NCBI GenBank assembly: GCA_002172185.1
Contig: NHHW01000009.1
Coordinates: forward strand, 1-37,164
Length of the DNA: 37,164 nt
Reading direction: 5' to 3'
DNA from: Euryarchaeota archaeon TMED173
Lineage (GTDB): Archaea > Thermoplasmatota > Poseidoniia > Poseidoniales > Thalassarchaeaceae
Shown: positions 7,017 to 14,947 of the stretch, piece after piece
How positions within the stretch are numbered: the stretch's first letter is position 1
Layout of the letters: every line of letters starts with the position of its first letter
Notes under the pieces: generated by a model
The model's database searches: none
What the model saw: only the letters and a program-made list of their open reading frames with translations
Told to the model about the DNA's origin: nothing
Translations under genes and position numbers: made by a program

Positions 7017-9377
7017 ATGGAAGGTGCGACTGAGCCTTCTGCATTGGAAGATCGGTTGTACTACAAGATAGGGATTTTTGTTCATGACTATGCTCAAGTC
7101 GTGCTTATGTGCTCTCTTCTGCTCTGCGCAGGGCTAGGGTATATGATCACACTAGAACCAAAGTATATCGAAGGATATGGAGAGGGCGATCTGGAGTCGG
7201 TCGAAGGATGGGAAGCAGCGGGAGAGGGTTTCTCGGACCCGAATGAGACGGCTTTCGAGTCTTTTCACGTTCTATTCCATCACCCCGGATATTCTTACCA
7301 TGATGAAGAGGTAGTGTCTGCAATTCAGGCAACAATTGAGGTGCTTTATGCTAACGAGGATATCGATTTGGATGTACCTTGGGAAACCAATGATGCGAAT
7401 CGCTCTTCACTGGTAAGTAACGTGGATTCATCGTGGTCTAGGGTATACGTAAAGGTGAATATGAATAGGGAGGATTCTAAGATTCTGCTAAAGGATATTT
7501 ATGAAGAAATATCCCTGCCCGACGATGCTCCAGAGGATATGGAGAAGTATCTAACAGATAATTTGGCGATTGACATCACCTTCGACTTGGTTCTAAAGGA
7601 AGAGCTTTTGAGAGCAGAATTAATCTCGGCTCCTTTGACGATTATTATACTCCTATTTGTTTTCGGTACAGTAGTCTCAGCAAGTCTCCCAGCATTATCA
7701 GGAGTTTACACGGTTATAGCCGCAGTGGGCATTATACACGGTCTTACTTACGTTGTCGATGATCTGACGGTATATGCTGTAAATATTGTATCCTTGCTGG
7801 GTATTGGATTGAGCGTTGACTACTCGTTGTTCATAGTGAACAGGTTTAGAGAAGAGTTAGGAAGAGGTCATGATAAGAGGACAGCAATTGCAATGACCAG
7901 CGCAACTGCTGGAAGGGCAATTCTGTTTTCAGGTCTTACCGTAGTCGCTGGCCTAACAGGTATGTTGTTCTTCGACAACACAGGGCTGCCCTCATTGGGA
8001 TGGGGGGGAATTTGTGCGACGCTTGTAGCGCTGACTTCCTCGGTTATCTTGCTCCCTTCGATATTATCCATACTTGGTGACAGAATTAATTTCGGAAAGG
8101 TTCCTTTCGGACTCAGTACAGAGATATCAGATGATGGTTTCTGGTCTAATCTGGCTAGAAAGGTGATGGCTCAGCCTCTATCATTCCTTATTCCCTGCGT
8201 TCTTGTTCTCTTAGCTGCAGGGGCTCCCTTCCTACAGGCTGAATGGGGCATTACGTCTTGGAGGGCATTGAGTCCGGATAATGAAGCCAGAAGCGGAATG
8301 GAACTGACAGATGAAAACTGGCCACAGGAAGTGTCTAACACCGCTCTAATTGTTTATGAAATTCAGGAGGTAGACCAGGGGAATACAGACGTATACTCTG
8401 AAGAGAATATCAGAGATCTCTTCTCATTTTCAAGAGAAATTTTATCTATTGAGGGTGCGAACTACGTTTTCACTTATGCTCACTTTAATTCATCGTGGAC
8501 TGAGGATGAAGTTGTCGAATTCTGGGACGATTCTAAGGATGGGGAGCTTTCTCCGGAAGAGGCAGCCGCTCTTCAGATGGAAAGAAGTTTCTTTTCGGAT
8601 TCATATGTCGGTGATGGAGTCGTAATTATCCAAGTAGCGATTGAAGGGGACCAAAGTAGCGAGTCATCGAGAGAAGTTGTTCAGCAAATTAGGAGTCTTG
8701 AAAATAAGGAAATACAGTTCGGTGGTAACTCAGACGTTAATGTCGCAGGTTTTGCAGCTTACAACCAAGATGTGTTGGATGCGGTCAAGGAAAATCTACC
8801 AATTGCTTTGATGTTTATTCTGGCTTCTAGTTATCTACTAATTTTCTTACAGGTAAGGTCAGTTATTCTTCCTCTAAAGGCTCTGGTGATGAATATACTC
8901 TCCGTAAGCGCCTCTTTCGGAATACTGGTTTGGGTTTTCCAAGAGGGTAACGGAGCGGATTTGCTAAACTTCACTCCACAGCCTATTGATCCGACCACGC
9001 CTGTGATGATTTTCGCGATTCTGTTCGGATTGAGTATGGATTATGAGGTATTGATGCTATCTAGGATTCATGAGGAGTGGGAAAGGTCTGGAGATAATAC
9101 TGTGGCTGTAGCTACCGGCCTACAGAAGAGCGGCCGGATAATTACCTCTGCTGCTTTAGTGATGGTTACCGTATTCTCGGCCTTTGGTTTCTCATCCGTC
9201 TCTCTAATGATGCAGTTCGGCTTTATGCTAGCACTGGGAGTAGCAGTCGATGCCACAATAGTTAGAGCGTTGGTTGTACCTTCGACAATGAGGTTGATGG
9301 GTGATTTGAATTGGTGGGCCCCTAAGTGGCTAAGTGGCTCTCCTGTAGAAGTGAAGTCCAACTTTTCCGAAGAGTGA
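7017..9377 (+). CDS. MMPL/RND-superfamily exporter
   Basis: A 786-residue transporter with the duplicated RND/MMPL plan: one N-terminal helix (about 25-45), an extracytoplasmic domain, a first block of five to six helices (about 200-350), a second extracytoplasmic domain (about 410-590), and a second helical block (about 595-765). Each block carries the family's GxxxDY signature: GIGLSVDYSLF and GLSMDYEVLM. MMPL relatives move lipids or hydrophobic molecules using the proton gradient. The substrate is unknown, but the isoprenoid-type flavoprotein upstream and a short-chain dehydrogenase downstream hint at a lipid. It has its own TATA box and appears leaderless. Confidence 0.88.
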   Translation: MEGATEPSALEDRLYYKIGIFVHDYAQVVLMCSLLLCAGLGYMITLEPKYIEGYGEGDLESVEGWEAAGEGFSDPNETAFESFHVLFHHPGYSYHDEEVVSAIQATIEVLYANEDIDLDVPWETNDANRSSLVSNVDSSWSRVYVKVNMNREDSKILLKDIYEEISLPDDAPEDMEKYLTDNLAIDITFDLVLKEELLRAELISAPLTIIILLFVFGTVVSASLPALSGVYTVIAAVGIIHGLTYVVDDLTVYAVNIVSLLGIGLSVDYSLFIVNRFREELGRGHDKRTAIAMTSATAGRAILFSGLTVVAGLTGMLFFDNTGLPSLGWGGICATLVALTSSVILLPSILSILGDRINFGKVPFGLSTEISDDGFWSNLARKVMAQPLSFLIPCVLVLLAAGAPFLQAEWGITSWRALSPDNEARSGMELTDENWPQEVSNTALIVYEIQEVDQGNTDVYSEENIRDLFSFSREILSIEGANYVFTYAHFNSSWTEDEVVEFWDDSKDGELSPEEAAALQMERSFFSDSYVGDGVVIIQVAIEGDQSSESSREVVQQIRSLENKEIQFGGNSDVNVAGFAAYNQDVLDAVKENLPIALMFILASSYLLIFLQVRSVILPLKALVMNILSVSASFGILVWVFQEGNGADLLNFTPQPIDPTTPVMIFAILFGLSMDYEVLMLSRIHEEWERSGDNTVAVATGLQKSGRIITSAALVMVTVFSAFGFSSVSLMMQFGFMLALGVAVDATIVRALVVPSTMRLMGDLNWWAPKWLSGSPVEVKSNFSEE

Positions 9378-9412
9378 GTGAGACAAAAGCTCAATTCTAG
9401 GATACGTTTCGG

Positions 9413-10438
9413 GTGTTTGTGGTAGTACTAGTTACTGGAGCAAGCGGCTATATCGGTAGCCATATAGTAGCAAATCTACTTTCTAAGGGAAGAGCCGTGA
9501 GAGCCACAGTTAGGGATACATCCGATAATGAAAGAGTTGGTCATCTAAGTAGAATGGATATATCTGATGGGGGATCTTTAGAAATTGTGGAAATGGATCT
9601 GTTGGATTCTGAATCTGTACATAGAGCTGTTTCTGGATGTAAAGAGGTCATACACACTGCAGCAGTAGTTATTCTCAGATCAAAAAACCCTCAAGAGAAG
9701 ATTGTAGATCCCAGTGTGGTGGGTACTCAGAATGTGCTTGATGCTATAGATTCTTCAGAATCTGTGGAGTGCCTTGTCCACACTTCTTCTACTGCAGCTA
9801 TCAGGCCTCAAAGATGGGATGATGGTCAGACTCTTACAACTGAGACTTGGGCAGAAGACGCCAGTATCGAAGACAATCCATATGGTCTCGCGAAGTTTAG
9901 TGCGGAGCGATTGGTTAGAGACTGGCACTCTACTAAAAAAAATGGCCCTCGAATGGTCACGATAAACCCCTGTGTTGTACTTGGGCCTCCACTAAGTAAA
10001 AGGCATCTTAGGGGGAGTCCTTCATTCGTCATGATGTTACTGAAAAGAGAGGTTCCGTTTGTGATTCCGATGCATATCAGCATTGTAGATGTAAGAGATG
10101 TGGCTGAGGCGCACGTCAGGGCACTTTCTAAAGGAGAATCAGGGGGAAGGTATCTCGTGGTCTCTGGTCAAATGTGGTGGAAGGAAGTTGCAATGACAAT
10201 AAAGAAGGGCAACCCAAGCATGAAAATCCCAACCAAGCAGATTCCTTACCTTTTGTCACTTATAGTTTCTATTTTCCATCCGAGAGTGAGCCTTTCATGG
10301 GCGAGGATGCATCTTGGAAAGAGATTGTATTGGGATGCTTCTCCCGCTGAAAGAGATCTTGGAATGGAATGGAGGAGTCCTGAAGAATCCCTGTTGGATA
10401 CAATCCCTCCGATTCTAGAAAATAGTTGGATAGGTTGA
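9413..10438 (+). CDS. Extended short-chain dehydrogenase (NAD-dependent epimerase/dehydratase type)
   Basis: A 341-residue extended SDR. TGASGYIG (8-15) is the Rossmann NAD(P) motif, S125/S126 lie in HTSSTAA, and Y157 and K161 form YGLAK. It resembles dihydroflavonol-reductase/3-beta-hydroxysteroid-dehydrogenase-like and HpnA-like proteins, so a sugar, steroid-like or polyketide-like carbonyl or alcohol substrate is possible; none can be named. The start is GTG (9413, or the in-frame GTG at 9419), 35 bases after the transporter. The lipoprotein gene begins within 15 bases downstream, so the three genes may form one unit. Confidence 0.85.
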   Translation: MFVVVLVTGASGYIGSHIVANLLSKGRAVRATVRDTSDNERVGHLSRMDISDGGSLEIVEMDLLDSESVHRAVSGCKEVIHTAAVVILRSKNPQEKIVDPSVVGTQNVLDAIDSSESVECLVHTSSTAAIRPQRWDDGQTLTTETWAEDASIEDNPYGLAKFSAERLVRDWHSTKKNGPRMVTINPCVVLGPPLSKRHLRGSPSFVMMLLKREVPFVIPMHISIVDVRDVAEAHVRALSKGESGGRYLVVSGQMWWKEVAMTIKKGNPSMKIPTKQIPYLLSLIVSIFHPRVSLSWARMHLGKRLYWDASPAERDLGMEWRSPEESLLDTIPPILENSWIG

Positions 10439-10451
10439 TTTTTTGATTAGA

Positions 10452-11969
10452 GTGGCTCAAATCCTATGTTTATTGATGTTGACATCGACTACTACAGGAT
10501 GCACATTGTGGGAAGAAGATGCAGAGGAGGTTGTGATGGAAGGCACCTTCGATTTTGGAAGAGATATTCCCATCAATACATGGTACCACTTCCCTGGTAC
10601 TCTAGATGAAAGATGGGCAATCGATGCGACGGACTCTGAGGCAGTTGCTTCTTCGAGTATAGTTTTTGATTTCTCAGGAAATAGTACTCCGTTCTACTCT
10701 AGTGGGACATATTATGGGACTGGTTTCGATACATTCGAGCCCACACTTGGGATCACTTCTTCGGGTGCAATTTTCTTTACTAACTACAACGGACTTGGAG
10801 ATGGTACCCACATCATCAGGTCGACCGACATGGGACAGACTTGGGAAGATGTGGGGCCGTTTGGACAAATTGATGATGACTCTGGACAGACCCCCAACTC
10901 AAATGATCCTTACATCTACGTAGATAAATTCACAGATAGGCTCGTCAAATTCGATATGCATGTTCTGGCATCTATGTTCGTCGAGTTCTCTGACGACGAT
11001 GGGGATAGTTGGAGTATACCTTACCCGGTAGAAGGTTACTATGTTACACAGGATCATCAAAGTATAGCCTCGATGCCCCCTCCACCTGGAGTTACTGCAT
11101 TTCATCCTGTAATTTACGTCTACTGCATCAATACAGGATCTCCTGCCGCTGGTGCACAATGTTCTAGATCTCTTAATGGAGGCATGTCTTGGGATATCCA
11201 GAGAATTGGTTTTCCAATAGAGAGCTTCCCTCAGTGCTCTGGTCTTCATGGTCATGTATCTGGGGGAATTGACGGTTCAGTATACAGAGGGAATCCCTCG
11301 TGTGAAGGGCCCGCTGTTTACCGATCTCTTGATGGGGGATACAGCTGGACAGAACACACGATCACAACAGAGATTGGGATGCAAGACGGTTGGCATGCTC
11401 ACGAGGTAGCTACTGCAGTGGATGACGGAGGAAATGTTCACGCGACTTGGATAGGGGAGGATTTGATGCCTTGGTATGCAAATTCTAGAGATCAGGGAGA
11501 GACTTGGAGCCAGCCAATTATGGTGGCAGCGCCTGGAGTCAGTGAAACTGGTTTTCCTACGATTTTTGCTGGATCCTCAGGTAGGGTTGTGATTGGATAT
11601 ATTGGGGAGGTTAATGATGTGACTTCGAACAACTCGACTATCGGTGGAGTAGGTTGGAGCGGGTACATGGCAATAATGACTGATTCTTTCGCTGAAAGGC
11701 CATTGATAACTAGTGTGGCCGTGAACCATCCAGAAGATCCCTTGGACATAACATCTGACTGTGGTGATGTTAGGTGTGGTGGTTTTGGAGATTTTATTGA
11801 TGTAGAGATTGATGACCGGGGTCGCCCTTGGATCGCTCTTGCTCACAATGCTGCAGGCTTCGAAGAGGCAATCATTGGAACATTGATGGAGGGGCCTTCC
11901 CTATATGGTGAGCTCGAGTATCTTGATCCATTGCCTGAAGGTGGAAACTCGACTCTACTTCTTTCATAA
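10452..11969 (+). CDS. Asp-box (BNR/sialidase-like propeller) lipoprotein, copy 1
   Basis: About 505 residues. A hydrophobic signal sequence ends in TTGC, a lipobox-like site, so the mature protein is probably lipid-anchored outside the cell. Five Asp-box motifs (S-x-D/N-x-G-x-S/T-W) are visible: STDMGQTW, SDDDGDSW, SLNGGMSW, SLDGGYSW and SRDQGETW. These cap blades in sialidase-like beta-propellers. I cannot identify the sialidase catalytic Arg triad, so enzymatic activity is unproven; binding or hydrolysis of surface glycans is only a guess. Several Cys pairs suggest disulfides. The longest frame begins at a TTG (10443); GTG at 10452 is more plausible. It is paralogous to the next gene. Confidence 0.82.
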   Translation: MAQILCLLMLTSTTTGCTLWEEDAEEVVMEGTFDFGRDIPINTWYHFPGTLDERWAIDATDSEAVASSSIVFDFSGNSTPFYSSGTYYGTGFDTFEPTLGITSSGAIFFTNYNGLGDGTHIIRSTDMGQTWEDVGPFGQIDDDSGQTPNSNDPYIYVDKFTDRLVKFDMHVLASMFVEFSDDDGDSWSIPYPVEGYYVTQDHQSIASMPPPPGVTAFHPVIYVYCINTGSPAAGAQCSRSLNGGMSWDIQRIGFPIESFPQCSGLHGHVSGGIDGSVYRGNPSCEGPAVYRSLDGGYSWTEHTITTEIGMQDGWHAHEVATAVDDGGNVHATWIGEDLMPWYANSRDQGETWSQPIMVAAPGVSETGFPTIFAGSSGRVVIGYIGEVNDVTSNNSTIGGVGWSGYMAIMTDSFAERPLITSVAVNHPEDPLDITSDCGDVRCGGFGDFIDVEIDDRGRPWIALAHNAAGFEEAIIGTLMEGPSLYGELEYLDPLPEGGNSTLLLS

Positions 11970-11997
11970 TCATGAGAATGTGGTCATCTACAATCCG

Positions 11998-12003
11998 TTT
12001 AAC
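11998..12003 (+). promoter_or_regulatory. Possible TATA box for lipoprotein copy 2
   Basis: TTTAAC is centred about 33 bases before the ATG at 12033. It is slightly farther than the ideal archaeal spacing, so this is a weak candidate for separate expression of the second lipoprotein. Confidence 0.25.
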
Positions 12004-12032
12004 TGATGTAGGAAAAGGTGGGCCGATAGGTC

Positions 12033-13493
12033 ATGCGAGTTGTGGCGTTGGGCATTGCTTCTCTCCTGATTATGATGCCTTTTACCGGTTGCTTTGGCTC
12101 CGAAGAAGAAGTCTTGGAAGAAGAGGGTTTGTTCGGCTACGTTTGTTCGGAAAGCGGGGGATCGATCAGTAATACAACTTGGTATCACTATGATAATGCG
12201 ACTGATGCAACCAAGGTTTCCGATTTGTTGAACGGAACCTCTGTGCTGACGGATGAAAATGCTCCTATTTGTGCGGTTGGAACCTATTATGGGATTGGTA
12301 TGACTACTTTCGAGCCAACTATTGGTGTTTCGTCTTTGGACAATCTGTACATGACTAGTTGGGGAAACGGTCCTGCTGGATCAACGGCAATAGTAAGATG
12401 TTCGGGATTAATCGGGATGTCTCAAATCAGTGACTACGTGTGTGAAGACGTCTACAGCGCTCTTCTTCCTGTTCCAAATAGCAATGACCCGTACGTATAT
12501 GTTGACCCTTGGACGGACAGAATCATGAAATTCGATATGCACGCACTCTTGGGAATGACAGTTGAATGGTCAGATAATGAAGGTCAGAGTTGGGTTGGCC
12601 CGTCTGTCGCTACCGGGTGGTCCGTCCAAGACCACCAAACTATCGCATCATCCCCTTACCCTGCGGCGTTCCACCAAACTACATGGGTCTTCTGTGTAAA
12701 TGGAAATTATCCATACCCCGTCTGTTCGGCAAGTAATGATGGGGGCCTCACATGGGGCCCTGAGCTTCCAGGGACTCCATCAGGTTGCGATAGTGGGGGG
12801 CTTACAGGGCATATCACTGGAAGTGAGAATGGGAACTTCTACAGAGGTAACAGGGGGTGTAATGGGGGAGAAGGATATTCTATCTACAGAAGTACCAATG
12901 GCGGAATTACCTGGACTGAACATCCCCTCCCTACTGAGACCACAGGTACAGCAGAAACCTGGAACTTTGAGGAAGCACAGGTTGCTACAGACTCAGAGGA
13001 TAATGTTCATGCTTTCTGGATGGGTATAGACAACATGCCTTACTATTCGTACTCAAGGGACGAAGGAGACTCTTGGAGCGACCCGATTATGATCGCCCCG
13101 CCAATAGGCCTGAACGGTACTGGATTCCCGGTGGTTACCGCTGGAAGCTCCGGGAAGGTGGCACTAGGCTATCTCGGGGATTCGGGAGGAGACACATGGA
13201 ATGGATATCTAACTGTAATCACCGATGCATTCAGCGTAAAGCCTCTGCTAACTACGGTTCAAGTAAACGGCTGGGGAGATCCCTTGGACACATCTGCTGG
13301 ATGTGGTTACAACCGATGTGGAGGATTCGGTGATTTCAATGACATCATCATTGATCAACATGGAAGAGCTTGGTTCGGGCATGCTCACAACGTTGGAGGG
13401 GAGATTGGAATTTTTGGAACTATGGCAATAGGGCCTTCACTAAGGGATTCACCTCTTGAGTCGATACCTTTGGGCGGACCAATGACCCTCTAG
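12033..13493 (+). CDS. Asp-box (BNR/sialidase-like propeller) lipoprotein, copy 2
   Basis: A 486-residue paralogue of the preceding gene. The signal sequence ends in FTGC (C20), then an acidic EEEVLEEE linker and the propeller. Asp boxes seen are SDNEGQSW, SNDGGLTW, STNGGITW and SRDEGDSW. Segments nearly identical to copy 1 include NSNDPYVYVDPWTDR, KFDMHALLGM and RCGGFGDFNDI near the C-terminus, so the pair arose by tandem duplication followed by divergence. It is probably surface-anchored and of unknown function. Its stop codon is immediately followed by the stop of the convergent LysE-family gene, leaving no spacer. Confidence 0.83.
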   Translation: MRVVALGIASLLIMMPFTGCFGSEEEVLEEEGLFGYVCSESGGSISNTTWYHYDNATDATKVSDLLNGTSVLTDENAPICAVGTYYGIGMTTFEPTIGVSSLDNLYMTSWGNGPAGSTAIVRCSGLIGMSQISDYVCEDVYSALLPVPNSNDPYVYVDPWTDRIMKFDMHALLGMTVEWSDNEGQSWVGPSVATGWSVQDHQTIASSPYPAAFHQTTWVFCVNGNYPYPVCSASNDGGLTWGPELPGTPSGCDSGGLTGHITGSENGNFYRGNRGCNGGEGYSIYRSTNGGITWTEHPLPTETTGTAETWNFEEAQVATDSEDNVHAFWMGIDNMPYYSYSRDEGDSWSDPIMIAPPIGLNGTGFPVVTAGSSGKVALGYLGDSGGDTWNGYLTVITDAFSVKPLLTTVQVNGWGDPLDTSAGCGYNRCGGFGDFNDIIIDQHGRAWFGHAHNVGGEIGIFGTMAIGPSLRDSPLESIPLGGPMTL

Positions 13494-14132
13494 TTAGAAT
13501 ATCTGAGGCGTCAATTCGTACGCTTGGAAAATGAATCCAGTTGCGAAAGCGAACATACCGACGCCACATATCCCCAGCGCCAAACGATATCCGCGTGAAG
13601 AAAGTGCGCCTCTTGTTCTATCGAAAAATAGAGCTATCATCATTTTTACGAGGATTATCGAAATGAGGAAGGAAACAGCGTATGCAATTGGAGCAAGAGG
13701 TTCCTCGTCTGCAGCTGAAGCCATCAACGGCCCACCAATTAGGAACCAAAACACGTATACATTGGGATTTAGTAGATTTGTGATTATTCCTCTTCTGAAG
13801 GAACCGCTCAACTCCTGTTGTGCTGTATCAGAATCGGGAGGGTCAATTCTGAAGCAGTCGATTCCGAACCAGACTAGGAAGCCGGCTCCTAATACGGATA
13901 TGCAAAATAGTATCTTAGGTTGCTCTGCAACCCAACCAGACAATAATACACTAATCAAGATTAGTGGACCGTCTGTAAATATAGGTGCTGCCGCAGCTCT
14001 AGCGCCTGCTGACCACCCTCCAGCTAATGTCTCTCGGATTACCATAGTAAGTAGCGGGCCTGGTCTAATTCCCTCTATTAGCCCGAGTGTGATCCCTGCT
14101 GCTGCCAGAGCCAAAACAAGATCAATTTGCAT
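13494..14132 (-). CDS. LysE-family transporter
   Basis: A 212-residue membrane protein with about six helices and the LysE-type N-terminus GLIEGIRPGPLLTMVIRE, followed by a conserved NLLNPNVYVFW in the middle. It differs clearly from the LysE gene at the left end, so the two are distant paralogues. The substrate is unknown. The TTG at 14135 is in frame, but ATG 14132 is the likelier start, three bases after the stop of the YccA-like gene. It is the last gene of the moeA-uvrA-yccA-like-lysE run. Confidence 0.82.
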   Translation of the reverse strand: MQIDLVLALAAAGITLGLIEGIRPGPLLTMVIRETLAGGWSAGARAAAAPIFTDGPLILISVLLSGWVAEQPKILFCISVLGAGFLVWFGIDCFRIDPPDSDTAQQELSGSFRRGIITNLLNPNVYVFWFLIGGPLMASAADEEPLAPIAYAVSFLISIILVKMMIALFFDRTRGALSSRGYRLALGICGVGMFAFATGFIFQAYELTPQIF

Positions 14133-14135
14133 CAA

Positions 14136-14900
14136 CTAGCGCCTCGAGTAGATTGCGATCTTAGCAAGTAACTTGAGTATTTCCAGGTACAACCATACCA
14201 AGGTAACCATCAACCCAAATGCCGCTCTCCACTCTAATTGCTTTGGAGCGCCCATCTGAACTCCTCTTTCAATAAAATCAAAGTCTGCAACAAGACAAAG
14301 TGCTCCAATTCCTATTACAAATAGAGAGAAGGCGATCCCTACTGGCCCAGCACCGTGGATGTATGGAACATGGAACCAGCCTGTTATTGAACCCACAAAA
14401 GAGAATAAATAAATCAAAACAATTGCAAAAAGCGAGGAGTATACGGCAATTGCGAGGTTTCTGTCCCATTTGATTAGTCCCGCCCTGTATATTGCGATCA
14501 TCGCACCCAGGATCATGAATGTCAGAAGAGCAGCAAGAATCCCGATACCTGGAAGCTCCATGGGGACTTCGAAAAACCACGTTAATCCCCCTAATGCTAT
14601 GCCTTCAAAGGCCGCATAAGTACATATCAGTACAGGATTCATCGAACCAGAAAAAATTACAATCATTGCTACAATGAAGCCACCTAGGAAGCCTATGAAA
14701 ATCAGAGGAGCAGCCTCAGGCATAGAGAACGCGGTTACCAATGCGGTAGTTGTAGTAATCAGAAGAAGCAATCCTGTCTTTTCCGAAACGCCTTCAATGG
14801 TCATCATATTGGATTCAAAGTCTTCCCACCAAGGAGAGTCTTGGTACGCTGATTTTTGGAAAGTCGAGTCGTTTAGGGCAGGGTTGCCTGATCGGTACAT
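14136..14900 (-). CDS. YccA/Bax-inhibitor-1-like membrane protein (COG4760 type)
   Basis: A 254-residue protein with about seven membrane helices. The N-terminal SGNPALNDSTF, the segment EGVSEKTGLLLL and the C-terminal run GFLMVTLVWLYLEI-like (here FGLMVTLVWLYLEILKLLAK) match the COG4760 group of the Bax-inhibitor/YccA superfamily. Members are described as ion-leak or stress-linked membrane proteins; the role here is unknown. The open frame extends to a TTG at 14951 that overlaps the uvrA stop (TTGA), but the family N-terminus is MYRSGNPALN, so I chose ATG 14900. Translational coupling from the TTG cannot be excluded. Confidence 0.85.
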   Translation of the reverse strand: MYRSGNPALNDSTFQKSAYQDSPWWEDFESNMMTIEGVSEKTGLLLLITTTTALVTAFSMPEAAPLIFIGFLGGFIVAMIVIFSGSMNPVLICTYAAFEGIALGGLTWFFEVPMELPGIGILAALLTFMILGAMIAIYRAGLIKWDRNLAIAVYSSLFAIVLIYLFSFVGSITGWFHVPYIHGAGPVGIAFSLFVIGIGALCLVADFDFIERGVQMGAPKQLEWRAAFGLMVTLVWLYLEILKLLAKIAIYSRR

Positions 14901-14947
14901 GTTGTGCCGGTATATGACGCCCTTCTCAAGGGTTGGCACATCTTTTC

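Noticed and set aside
10452-11969. Assignment as sialidase (neuraminidase)
   Set aside because: Asp boxes occur in many unrelated propellers, and I could not identify the Arg triad, Tyr/Glu pair or FRIP-like motif.
13531-14139. 202-residue plus-strand ORF
   Set aside because: Antisense shadow of the LysE-family gene; composition is low-complexity and no family motif is seen.
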